From positions 558,001 to 622,000 of the forward strand of contig JAFEVB010000006.1 in assembly GCA_032629725.1 (NCBI GenBank): a stretch of 64,000 bases of DNA. The letters are read 5' to 3'. The position numbers and the translations under genes are program-made. Below are positions 35,001 through 45,741 of this stretch, in pieces (positions within the stretch are counted from its first letter, which is position 1; the number at the start of each line of letters is the position of its first letter). The notes beneath the pieces are model-generated. The model had not been told where the DNA came from. It made no database searches and saw nothing but the letters and a program-made list of their open reading frames with translations. The stretch is from Gremmenia infestans. Taxonomy: Eukaryota > Ascomycota > Leotiomycetes > Helotiales > Hamatocanthoscyphaceae.

Positions 35001-36056
35001 CCCTATCCTCCTGCCGCTTCTTATCCATCACACGAAGCTTCGTCTTGAGATCTTCTATCTCACGGCTAGCGGCAGTATTTACACCAGAAGCTCTTTGAGA
35101 CGCAGGGGAACCCGTGCTTCTAGGAGCCGTTGGAGATGCTTGACGCCGTTCCGCAGCAGAAACTCGAGCAAGCACCGGGCTCATGGCCTTTGGGGCGAAA
35201 CTCTCCGTCTTATTCGGCGAGTCATCGACCGGAGTATTGGGCCCGCTGCCCCCACTTGCCTGACCGCCGCTTAGCTGGCTACCGATTGAACCCACCCTCT
35301 CCACTCCGGGGCGTAGCTTTGGTTTCGGGGCAAGAGATACTCGATTGCTCGCAGTTTTGTTGGGAGGCATCGACGCCCTATTTCCCACCCCTGGGCCGCC
35401 CGAAAGGGATTGTCTTGATGTCCTTGATGCAGGCATAGCTGGCGGACCCATAGATGTCCGATTCACGCTGGCGCTGGGCCGTGACTTCGCGGTTGTTGCG
35501 GCTGGTGCCCGAGCATTTGAGGGAGTTCCGGTCCTGGGCGTTGAAACAGTAGATGTTCCAGCGGATAACTGTTTAGTGGGAGACTTTGTGGGAGACTAGA
35601 TCATGTTAAAAATAGTACGAGCTCTTGCACTTCAGGGGGACCTACTCGAAGCATGCTAGAAGGACGAGAGCCCCGACTTGCAGGAGTAGGACTTGCTGCA
35701 TTCATGCTTTGCCTTTTACCAGCCGCTATATCTTGTACAGCGCTCGGCCTCCTTCCCAGCGCACCTCGACCAGCGACACTGCTGGGTCTTGAGACCTTCT
35801 TCGCGACGGCAGGCTTCGGCACAGTAGCTGGCTGTTCGATGATCCGCACAGCTGGCGGCCGTAGAAACATGCCCCTCCCCATTTCGCAGTCGAAATATCG
35901 TTCTCCTTGTATGCTGCCATCGTTCTTGCCACTGTCATCCTCGAGCTCCACCCCGATCCAGTCGCCTGCCGCAAAATGAGGTTGTCCAACGAAACGGATT
36001 ATGGCGCTTCGGCCGTCGGCCAGCTCAACAGTCTGGCCAATTCTGAGGTCAGACAT
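32011..36056 (-). CDS. Dynactin large subunit p150-Glued
   Basis: Two exons, 36056-35646 and 35595-32011, with a 50-nt intron, give 1331 residues, normal for a fungal p150-Glued (Neurospora ro-3, yeast Nip100). This subunit links cytoplasmic dynein to cargo and microtubules. Residues 1-75 form the CAP-Gly microtubule-binding domain, with IRFVGQPHFAAGDWIGVEL and the signature GKNDGSIQGERYF. Residues about 80-310 are Ser/Pro/Arg-rich and basic. A long coiled coil (CC1) runs from about 315 to 675. A globular dynactin domain follows (about 680-1010; AIVQLFLPEAFHGDRDSV, FVNAISHCSTEDF), and a second coiled coil covers about 1045-1180. The C-terminus is basic and ends in DDFEGLRDRLGFV. The frame is fully intact, which contrasts with its disrupted neighbours. 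Confidence 0.96.
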
Positions 36057-37679
36057 GATGCGTAGATCATTGGAGTAACATTATTGTGGGATTTGGGACC
36101 TGGGGAGTGTATTTGTTGCGCTTTCTGGTTTCATAGTTTGGATGAATGTTGACCTTGGGAAAGGAGACGTGTGGACGTGACTGCCAAGGCGCTAGATATT
36201 TAGGGTTGATGTTAAATAGATACACCCACGCACGGTCAGTGAAGCGAAGTGATAGTTGCACGACCACGACCCACGACGACAACTAAAAGGGGTAACTTCA
36301 CTTCGAACCGGAACATTTACTTCATTAATGGTGAGCGGTGGGTATAAAATACATTCACTCTCCGCATCTACTTTATCCCGCGAAACCTTCGAGATACCAT
36401 CCCCACGCATCAAATAGGGTATGTTATTGTCTTCATTTGACGCACCCCCAGCGCCTTTGCGACTTGATGCTCTCTCCGTTGACCCAGGACCAAATACAAC
36501 ACCAACATTCATTCACGGAGGTAAAAACATCACTTTCCTTGCGGTCCGTAAACAAAGGATCATAACACCTAGTGCCATAAGGCCAGACAGCCCCCAGTGG
36601 GATCATTTGACGCATTTTTAGTGGATTTTCACTGACTAGTTATATAGTAGTATATGGATGGAATGAATGATTATTTAGGTATCTATAGCAGGAAGTGCAT
36701 GTCTCAATCTTGGGAGTTGGAGGATAGGAGAGACCTTGATTAGAACTATCTAGGATGAACATCAAAATCACCACCTCTACCTAAAACTGGCTCTGTAGCC
36801 TATCCAAGATTCGCGTACCGACCGGGATAACTGTTTCGTGGCCGAAGAATTTTGGCTCCAAAGTCAGGTCGATGTGCTTGTATGATTTCATTTACAATGA
36901 CGTTCATAATTTGAAGCCCTGGGAAATAATCCTTCGGGTCAAATTGGAATTCCCTATCGTATTTCCACCATAGCGGCGGTTTGGCAAGCCAATTCCGCCT
37001 TCTAGCTTGTGTTTCAGCCTAGGAAGAAGTTTGTATCCACATTCATCTACTGTCTCTTTTCTGCTAAAAGGGAACTTGGCGTGAAGTATCTTCTCCATGA
37101 CGGAAGTGTCTCCTTGTGGATTTGCCGGGTCTTGACTCTAGACAGATGGGCTTAGAGATGGGAAATAGGTTGCAATCTAACTGAGAGAACTTCTATTGTG
37201 AAAATTAATAGTCTGCAATTCATAGTAAGCAAAAGCCGGGCCATGAGATTTGAGAACCCATATAGAATGATGTTAGACAAAATGAAGCATTATTGTCTAA
37301 AATTTAAAAGAATCTGATCTTTTTTGTTCTTGATACCTGTATTTAGAAAGTCTTGTTATCTGTTTGTACGAATAAATGGAGTAGTATCTCAATGACTACC
37401 GGTGCATCTTAGGCGTATAAGTATGCTAGGTACCTAGTGAATTAAACAAAGGCTATAATTTTAGTGAACAAACACTAAAACTGCGCTGGAACTGCAGTGA
37501 GAATGCCTTCAAGTACAGGATAAATGCGCTTCAGCGTACATTAAGCGAGACGATTAGTCGGCAAATATTCGTCATTTCCTAGGTCTCCGCTCCACATTCC
37601 ATCTAATCCATCTACTAGGTACCTACCTAGGTACCGGGGTACTTACCTTAACCTTACTTTAAGGTATGCAGGGAACATC
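36057..37679. other. Divergent spacer between dynactin and helicase genes
   Basis: Contains both promoters. A near-palindromic cluster of CTAGGTACC units (37419-37440 and 37614-37640) lies just before the helicase start. No supported ORF was seen. Confidence 0.5.
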
Positions 37680-40250
37680 ATGGACCAGCATCTGCAGACA
37701 ACTTTCTTCCGACCATCTAAAGCTAGTAAGGCCTTAGTTTTTATTGACCCGAAGACTGGAGACCCTATAGCCCTTCCATCTGTGCAAACGCCGAATACCT
37801 CCACTCCAGCCCCCCTCTTTAGTACAACCTCCTACTAAGAGCTCCAGAGCCAGCTCTCGGTCTTGTTCAGTGAAAGCAGCGAAAGAAAGCAGTATGTACA
37901 TAGATTCCAGTTGAGTCGTTTTTGTTCTAGCGACACTTTGAGTTTGAGGCTTCTTTCGCGTATGAAATTCATGGATATCTACTACTATTCCGTCAAAGGC
38001 TTGGTACTGAGATTAAGATCTCATCCCAGATGCTATTACTTCTGCGGCTAAACAGTCTCTGGCTGTATCTGGAAGAGCCTCGCCAGAATTGGATGTCTAC
38101 GCTCGCCCGTTCATACCAAAATCTCTCACCAGCATAAATGAGTTACCCGGGCCCAATTTCGACACACCCCCTGTAAAACAACTTGACTTCCGGAGATATA
38201 TTGAAAAATCGCTTCCTACTCAATTTTTCCCACCTTCAATCCAGCCTGCGCCTCAGGATCCCTCGTTTGACCCAGAAGTCGGCCCGCAAGAACACTTTGA
38301 ACACTACTTTAAATATCATATCAATGCAGAACTAGAAGCACAGCAACGTCAAAATGCTTCTTACGCGCTATATGCCCATCGTGGCGATACGACAAACTTG
38401 CAGGTTGTCTCTTTCAAGGTCCCTGGTCTGCAAGAAAACAGTCCGTATATTGAAGTCGACGACATTGTCCATGTTCGCCAAATTGAGGAGGATCTACATA
38501 TACTCCAAACGTCCGGATTAAGCCGCCAAAGAGATGAACATTCTAACTTTAAATGGACGGGTGTATCCTACAATGGTCGAGTTTCTAGCATTCAGCGAAA
38601 AAATGAGACACTGGTGGTCAGACTTTCTGGTCCGAGTCTTCAGCCTCGACAGGTGCGATCTCAACAGCGGAATGCCAATTTCAAGGTCCATCATCTGAGG
38701 TTTAACGTTCAATTTCTCATCCCCGAAGAGCGGGTTTCCTCAATATGGGACGTCTTGCCCGCCATACAACGAGCTTTGCGGGTGGTCGTGAATACAAATG
38801 AGTGTCAAATTATGACTGCTTCCCTTAGGTCATCCAAAGTATCCGATATCTCATCTTTCTCCAAAGATTCCTCTCAAAATCATCATTGGATCCGTTCAAT
38901 GCTTTTCCCTACTGAGGTAGATTCTAAATTGCAGACGTCACTCAACAACCTATCTTTTAGTCGACTACTCTTTGATAGCGAGCTGAACTGGGAACAAGAA
39001 AAGGCTATTGAGAGTATCGGAGGGCAGAATTACGGAACCCTGCCGTTTCTAATATCTGGTCCTCCTGGTACTGGCAAGACGAAGACCTTGGTGGAGCTTG
39101 CAATTCAACTCGTCAAGAACGTCGACAACGTTGCGCATATCCTTTTCTGTGCGCCTTCCGATCCTGCAGCAGATACTCTTGTTCGACGTCTAGCATCTCA
39201 TTTCAACCCAACTCAAATGTTTAGGTTGAACAGAACGTCGCGAGAATTCACAGAAGTACCTGACACAGTCCTCCCGTTTTGCTATGACTCGGATGACGCA
39301 TTTTCGCTTCCAACTTTTGAGAAAATGATGGCGTACAATATTGTAGTTACCACATGTCGCGATGCCTCCTTACTTATACGCACGCGAATGACCAACTCCG
39401 ATTTGTATGCCGCCGAACACGGCCCTGTTGCTGCTATCCACCCAGATGAAACCGAATCACCCCCCACCAACCTCCACTGGACCGCTCTTCTCATCGATGA
39501 AGCGGCGCAAGCCATGGAGCCAGAAGCCTTAATTCCACTTTTCATTGTAGCGCCACCTTTGGAATCTGTTCGGCTACCATCCACTTCCTTGTTTGTAATG
39601 GCTGGCGATGATCATCAACTGGGTCCCCGCCTGTCCCTGCATTCTTCTCCTTTAAAGAATTCCCTTTTCGCACGCCTTTTCGCTAGGCCAGTGTACGCCG
39701 AACACCCTCTTGCACGAGCCGAGACCGGAAAGGCACCGCCAATACTCAATCAATCCATGCTGCCAATTCTTCGTCCGGCTTTTGCGAATCTCGTTCGCAA
39801 CTACCGATCTCATCCCGCAATCCTCGCCGTTCCATCATCTGTACCACCCGTTCACGCGAAAAATATGTGGAAAAGGACAAAGAGCTTGGTTGGGGTCTTA
39901 TCGGCATGCCGAACAAGATGAATGTGGCCCTCACCAGAGCCAAATTTGGACTAATAGTCATTGGAAAGAAGGATATACTGCTCCAGGACCCCAATTGGAA
40001 GGCGTTTCTGGACTTTTGTGGACGCAATGGCTTAATGATTGACGAAAATGGCCTTGGTGAGCCAGCTTATGATACACACGACAGCGTACGAACAACTCTC
40101 GAGAGGGGGTTTCTGGCTAGAGAAAGGCAGAAAGAATTGAAGGTCTTGCGAGCGCTGGGGGCAAGAAGTCAGAATAACGGCATGTGGACGTCGGATATGC
40201 AAGAACCGCCGAACATGGAGGGGCACGACTTCAATGAGCATGATGGTTGA
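37680..40250 (+). pseudogene. Superfamily 1 RNA helicase gene with internal deletion and frameshift
   Basis: The ATG at 37680 opens a short exon (FFRPSKASKALVFIDPKTGD); one or more introns then lead to a long frame entered at an acceptor near 38053 (AAACAG). That frame holds an N-terminal beta-rich part and a helicase core of the UPF1/MOV10/SMUBP2 type: Walker A GPPGTGKTKT at 39058-39087, Walker B LLIDEAAQAMEP near 39488-39523, AGDDHQLGP, and NYRSHP at 39799-39816. Right after AVPSS (39840) homology stops and the frame ends at 39921. A different frame starting at 39837 reads CTTRSREKYVEKDKELGWG then MNVALTRAK (motif VI). The roughly 100-200 residues that normally separate these, including motif V with its QG(S/C)E, are absent. 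This is probably a null allele. Confidence 0.75.
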
Positions 40251-41112
40251 GTATAGTGAAAATCCATATGAGATCCCTTCTGTACATCCATGGCACTAAG
40301 TGTGTTTTGACCTGTTGGCCCTTACCCATTGTATTGTTTTCTAGTATAGATTGTGCCTGGATCAGGCCGCGCCACCAGTCTAGCGTATGATTAATGAATA
40401 ATGAATCACGAAACAACAGTCCCTGGAGCGGCCAAAGGGTCCTAATAAGTTGGGTCGTATAGTCCTTCTCTCCGTGGCAGTGCCAACATAGATTAGCACT
40501 CGGTGGGTCGTTTGTTTCACACAGTGCGAGACAAGTAAGGTCAATCACTCCCCGTCACCAAATGAGCTAGATGAGAGGCACTTTCTTCTGAATACCAAAC
40601 AAACCTGCCTAAAACTACGCTCATAACAGTCACCTACCTTCGAAGCTCGACAAAGAACATCCAGAGGGAAACATGCTTTAATACAGAGCTACGTTCCCTC
40701 TGAACTGCGAAAAGACTTGGTGTACTCGAGTATGTTTCAAACAAAGCCTCCTAGCACTGAGGACAATTTTCGACTCGTGTTTGGTATTGTACTTGCCTAA
40801 ATTGCCGCTGTTCAGAAGAGGAGAAGGATGTCACGTGCAAGTATGATACCAGGTTTACGGCACTTTCCCAGAATCCAGCAGCACAAGAGACTGAATGAAT
40901 TATCATATATCCGTGAACATCTAGACCTTTTGACTTGCGACCTGGTGTCTACCTAGGTAGCCATGGATGCGGGTGCGACACGTGACTTCTACTAAGGACG
41001 AGGCCTCTCTTCACATTTGACCGCACTTTCCTTCTTCAACACCAACATCAAACATACACAAACATAAATACAATATCATCAACCAGAATATTTGTATCAA
41101 CGACTTGCCACA
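40251..41112. other. Intergenic, no gene recognised
   Basis: Spacer between the helicase remnant and the F-box gene. A CTACCTAGGTAG palindrome lies near 40953. Confidence 0.45.
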
Positions 41113-43008
41113 ATGGAGGAACCATCCTCTCCCGCCAGTTCGAGTTCATCAACCACAGGCGACGAAGCTGCACCATCCAGCCCATCGGAATCAGCCACTG
41201 AAGCCGAGACACTACCCAAAGCCCCGATCTCAAGCATAGAGGAGAACAAAATTATAGCGCCTCAGGGGCCACGCAGCGATGACCCCTGGCCTATTGAGAT
41301 CTAGGAGATTATCTTTAAAAATGTGGTATGGAAGTTGCGAACGCCTTGAGAATGTTTTACTTACACCTCCATACTGATTCATTCACTTTTACAGCCCAAT
41401 GATACACAGACGGACCTACGTCTTGTATCAGCCGCATTCAATGCTATTGTCATTCCACTACTGTACCGGAAGGTTACTCTATCTCCAGGCCTGGTGGCTC
41501 GTCGTCCAGACCAAGTTGCGGAGAGGATCATTCAGCATGTTCGTATGAATTGCAGGGTGGTTCGGATCAGGACACGACTGAATTGGCGCCGTGCAATCAT
41601 ACTGATGGTTGATTGTAGAGTCTTACAACATCTAGTGTATGTTGCGTAATTGCTTCTTCAATCTCAAATGTTTGTGCACTGTCTTAGTATTTGAATAGGT
41701 GGTCATATTTCCCGACAACATCCTGCACTATCCCAACTATAGTACACGATGCACTCGAGAAGATGTTACCTAAAGTCTCCATTCATATCCGCCTACCAGC
41801 AAGCACTGCGCAACAGAGCCTCATGAGCAGTCAGAGCGGACAACCGGACGAGGCAGACTTCCCCTCCCGGACATGCGACTTCTTTCCTGCCTCCGGTATT
41901 GTATCCGTACGAGACGCACGTAAGATAGTCGGGTCTTCCACTCAGGCATTTTTCAATCGTCTTCTCGTGTCTTCAAGGTCCCTGCGCACATTTCATGCAT
42001 CGTCTCAGTTCATCTTCCGCGCCGAGATTGGCAAGCTACCTCCACTGAAATATGTCTACCTCCGCGGTTGGTCATATTCGCTTGAGCAGGTCAAAGAAAT
42101 TTGGGACTTCTCCCAACTGACGCGACTTGGTCTGTCGAACATTGACGTGCATTTCTTTTTGCAGTCTGTTTCCCCCAATATGTTTCCAGCTCTCAGGAAC
42201 TTTACTCTATTGAACACCGGCGATGATGAGCCGATCACTGCTGGGAAGGGACTGGCCAAATTCATTGAGAGGCTTCAAGGTCTTACAAGTGTCAACGTGA
42301 ATTGTTCGGGCTTGAAGTACATAGCGAAAGCATTGGCAAAGCACGGTAAAACTCTGACACGTGTGGTTATGGGATTCGAGCAGCACTGGGCAGGCTTCAC
42401 GATTAATTCTACAGACCTCAATCGAGTTCAGGAGTCATGTCCTCATCTGACCTTCCTATACTTCAGTTTCGATATGCCATCGGTTACCCCAGGTAGCAAG
42501 GTAAGCCGCTGATGTCAAGCTCCCGTTTTATCTCTGTAGCACAAAGTATTCTGATACTGTGTTGCAGGAGCCGCTTTTGAAACCAATGGCTATAACTCTG
42601 TCGAAATTCACCCGTCTTCGACACATTGTTGCCATCTGCACAGGACCTGCATCGGCATATGCTTGGGATGAGGGTGCGGTTCGCACAGTAAAAGAAACCA
42701 TACAGAAGGAGGCAGCCAAACAGAAGAAGGCAACCATACAGGGGAACGCAACCATACAGGAGGCATCCCCCGGACGGCTCTCTAATTTTGAACTTCAAAT
42801 ATTCGAGGAACATGCTACTATTACCGATGCATATCAAAACAAAGGGTGCCACTCGTATATCTCCAGCATGGACGGTGAAGGTCCTGGCGTGGTTTACTAT
42901 ACTCTTGATGGAAATCTTATCAGGGCTTCAGCTGAAGAGGCGACGGAAAATTGGTGGGATATTGATCGTAACTCTCTCCAGTGGTGGTTAGAAATGATTG
43001 CCGAATAG
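41113..43008 (+). CDS. F-box/LRR-type protein with in-frame TAG inside the F-box
   Basis: Four exons (41113-41325, 41395-41634, 41688-42500, 42568-43008) join in phase 0 at GT-AG introns and would give 568 codons. A Ser/Glu-rich leader is followed by the F-box core WPIEI-stop-EIIFKNV, then DTQTDLRLVSAAFNAIVIPLLYRKV, which is the F-box/post-F-box layout of fungal ubiquitin-ligase adaptors. The stop is TAG at 41302-41304; Leu or Gln is usual here, and CAG or TTG would restore the frame. The rest (LPPLKYVYLRGWSYS, WDFSQLTRLGLSN, CPHLTFLYFSF) is an irregular LRR region. It is related to the minus-strand gene at 47924-49708. Either this is a recent nonsense allele or translation begins downstream. 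Confidence 0.65.
42697..42765 (+). repeat. Imperfect in-frame repeat in the F-box gene
   Basis: Three copies of ACCATACAG separated by AAG/GGA/GCA-rich spacers encode a TIQ-containing repeat in the last exon. They may vary in length between strains. Confidence 0.6.
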
Positions 43009-43854
43009 CTTGAACATTGGCATCCCTGAGTTCAGAGCACCCGATTCCTGTCCCAATACCAAGATTGTTCTACTGTTTTGGTGACATAGCTCGGGGTCCG
43101 TAGCATCGCTTTTCTACATTTATCTCTGGAATGGGTAGTTTCAGGCACGAAATGTAACTTTCCAGAAACACAGCGGTTATCAGTTCCCCAAAGCGCTAAA
43201 GAAAAGCGAGACTAGAAATTAGCAAACCAATCAATAAAAAAGCTCCTTTCTGAATTTGAAAGGCATCTCTTAGAAAGTAAAGCTACCCTCACTTAATATT
43301 CCAGCCCTAGTGAAACATTGTAGAGTCGGGAAAAAGTACTATTATTTCTGTCTGCTACATGCCTATATCACTATCCGCCTGCCACGAACTCGCTATAAAG
43401 CTTACCATCTATTGAAACCCCCCTTATTAAAACTTAGGGCTTGGTTCGCTAAACATCCAGGGGCTTGCTGGGGGTTCGGCGCGTCCTAACTCATGAAGTA
43501 TAAGGCGGGTTATTGGAATCAGATAAATGTGGGATGTTTTTACGTTGGACAGATGGATGTATAGTATTAAGAACGTGTATTGATATAGATTTATTCTTAT
43601 CGATTATTAATGTCCCACGCCACCTGCCACAATATAAATCGGTGCTGCTGTTCCTGTCTACCGCGAAAGGGGTCGTATCGGCCACCGTATATTTTCTCCT
43701 TAACCCCACCTTCTTTTCCTGTATACAAAGTGTGTTACTCAGGATTTCCACTATCGCAAGCTTCAAACCTCACTCCAAATAAACAAAACAATGCCCCTAC
43801 AATTAAGATCATTAAGGTAGACCGACACAAACTACACCCGACCAATCAGCCAGA
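43009..43854. other. Intergenic with dispersed repeat fragment
   Basis: 3' region of the F-box gene and promoter of the TPR gene. It contains the second copy of the dispersed repeat. Confidence 0.5.
43591..43649 (+). repeat. Dispersed repeat fragment, copy B
   Basis: Matches 29374-29431 in the same orientation at roughly 80 percent with one single-base gap. It lies about 200 bases upstream of the TPR gene start. Confidence 0.65.
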
Positions 43855-45558
43855 ATGAGCCTAGAAATGGACCCCGCACCTGGACCACGGGCATCTCCAG
43901 ACCCCTACCCAAACTACAACCTAGGGTCCTACTCCCGCACTATAACCACCAGCTCCGACTCGGCCCAAACACACTTCACCAATGGCTTGATCTGGAGCTA
44001 CGCATTCAACCACTCGGAAGCAGCATTATGCTTCACCCTCGCCACCCGCGCCGACCCGACCTGCGCAATGGCGTATTGGGGTCTCGCCTACGCTATGGGG
44101 CCAAACTACAACAAACCATGGGAATATGTATCTTCTCCCGAGCTGAAACAAGCTCAAGCGGCTGCTAAAAAAGCAAAGGAATTGATCATGTTGGATGGCG
44201 CGAACGTGGAGCCCGTCGAGAGAGCCATCATCGAGGCGCTACAGCATCGGTACCACGTGGATGTTCAGCTGGAGATGAGGAATGAAGCATACTCCTCCGC
44301 AATGGAGAAAGTCCACGCAGACTTTCCAGAAGATCTAGATGTGTGTGCCCTCTACGCCGACGCGCTCATGAACCTAACCCCTTGGGCGCTCTGGGATCTA
44401 CACACCGGTCTCCCCTCACCAGGCGCCTCAACCCTGACCATAAGATCCGTCCTCGACACCGCCTGCTCCCTACCAGGCGGCCTCCAACACCCATCTTTGT
44501 TGCACCTATACATCCACCTCATGGAAATGTCCCCACATCCAGAGTCAGCCCTTACGCACGCCAACAAGCTCCGTGGTCTCGTGCCCGACGCAGGGCATCT
44601 ACAGCACATGCCCACGCATATAGATATCCTATGCGGTGACTACGCTTCCACCATCTCCTCCAACTCGGCCGCTGTCCTCGCGGATGAGAAATACTTTTCT
44701 CAACCTCGAGACGGGGAAGAAAGTGGAGGGGGTTTTTATACGTTGTACAGAATACATAATCACCATTTCAAGATCTACGCCGCCATGTTCGCCGCTCAAT
44801 CCCACGTTGCACTAACAACCGTCCATGACCTCGAAAAAATTCTCAACGAGGAAGTCATCCAATCTATGCCAGATCTCGTAGAAGGATTCGGGGGCATAGG
44901 CGTCCATGTCTTGGTGCGCTTCGGACGGTGGGCCGATCTTTCAACTCTCCCACTCCCTGCCAACCAAGACTTATACCGCGTCACGACAGCGATGATACAC
45001 TACGGAAAAGGCGTCGCGCTCGCTGCTACGGGGCGAATCCAAGAGAGCGCAAAAGAACAAGAGTTATTCAGGCAAGCAGTCCTCCGGGTTCCGGAATCGC
45101 GAATGCTGTTTAATAACAAATGCATCGATATCCTCGCTATAGCCGCGGCTATGCTAGACGGAGAACTCGAGTACCGACGCGGCAACTTCGATGCCGCTTT
45201 CTCGTATTTGAAGAGGGCTATTGAGCTAGGTGATACGTTACCGTACGATGAGCCGTGGGGCTGGATGCAGCCGACGCGCCATGCGTACGGGGCGTTGTTG
45301 TTGGAGCAGGGAAAGACGACGGAGGCTCTCCAGGTGTATGCTGCAGATCTGGGCTTTGATGATAGCGTGCCCAGGCCGCTGAGACATTTGAATAATGTGT
45401 GGGCGTTGAGCGGGTATCACGAGTGTTTGGTTAGGCTTGGGATGGATGGAGAGGCGAGGAATCTAAAGCCGCTGTTGAGAAAGGCTGTGGATGGTGCGGA
45501 TATACCTATTAAATCATCTTGCTTTTGCCGGCTTACGGAAACCAAGAAGACCGAATGA
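43855..45558 (+). CDS. TPR-repeat protein of unknown function
   Basis: A single intact exon of 567 codons from a good ATG. The sequence is mostly alpha-helical, with degenerate tetratricopeptide repeats: an N-terminal pair near residues 40-80 (FTNGLIWSYAFNHSEAALCF, ADPTCAMAYWGLAYAMG) and C-terminal ones near 430-480 (ELEYRRGNFDAAFSYLKRAI, HAYGALLLEQGKTTEALQVY). The middle has conserved His-rich segments (HLYIHLMEMS, LQHMPTHIDILCGDY, YRIHNHHFKIYAAMFA), which recur in a widespread bacterial and fungal family of uncharacterised TPR proteins. The conserved histidines hint at metal binding, but that is inference. There is no signal peptide, so it is probably cytosolic. Confidence 0.85.
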   Translation: MSLEMDPAPGPRASPDPYPNYNLGSYSRTITTSSDSAQTHFTNGLIWSYAFNHSEAALCFTLATRADPTCAMAYWGLAYAMGPNYNKPWEYVSSPELKQAQAAAKKAKELIMLDGANVEPVERAIIEALQHRYHVDVQLEMRNEAYSSAMEKVHADFPEDLDVCALYADALMNLTPWALWDLHTGLPSPGASTLTIRSVLDTACSLPGGLQHPSLLHLYIHLMEMSPHPESALTHANKLRGLVPDAGHLQHMPTHIDILCGDYASTISSNSAAVLADEKYFSQPRDGEESGGGFYTLYRIHNHHFKIYAAMFAAQSHVALTTVHDLEKILNEEVIQSMPDLVEGFGGIGVHVLVRFGRWADLSTLPLPANQDLYRVTTAMIHYGKGVALAATGRIQESAKEQELFRQAVLRVPESRMLFNNKCIDILAIAAAMLDGELEYRRGNFDAAFSYLKRAIELGDTLPYDEPWGWMQPTRHAYGALLLEQGKTTEALQVYAADLGFDDSVPRPLRHLNNVWALSGYHECLVRLGMDGEARNLKPLLRKAVDGADIPIKSSCFCRLTETKKTE

Positions 45559-45741
45559 AACGGCTTACTTTTATTATTTTTATGGAAATGACCGTAAGAT
45601 ACTATAGAAGTTCACTATCGATTGGGCAAGAATTGGTGGAGACGAGTTTTTCACTCTCCATGGACGAAACATCCATCTAGGTAGTATTATAGGTAGTATT
45701 AGCGAGATAAAACATTATCATTGGATTATAAACCACAATAT

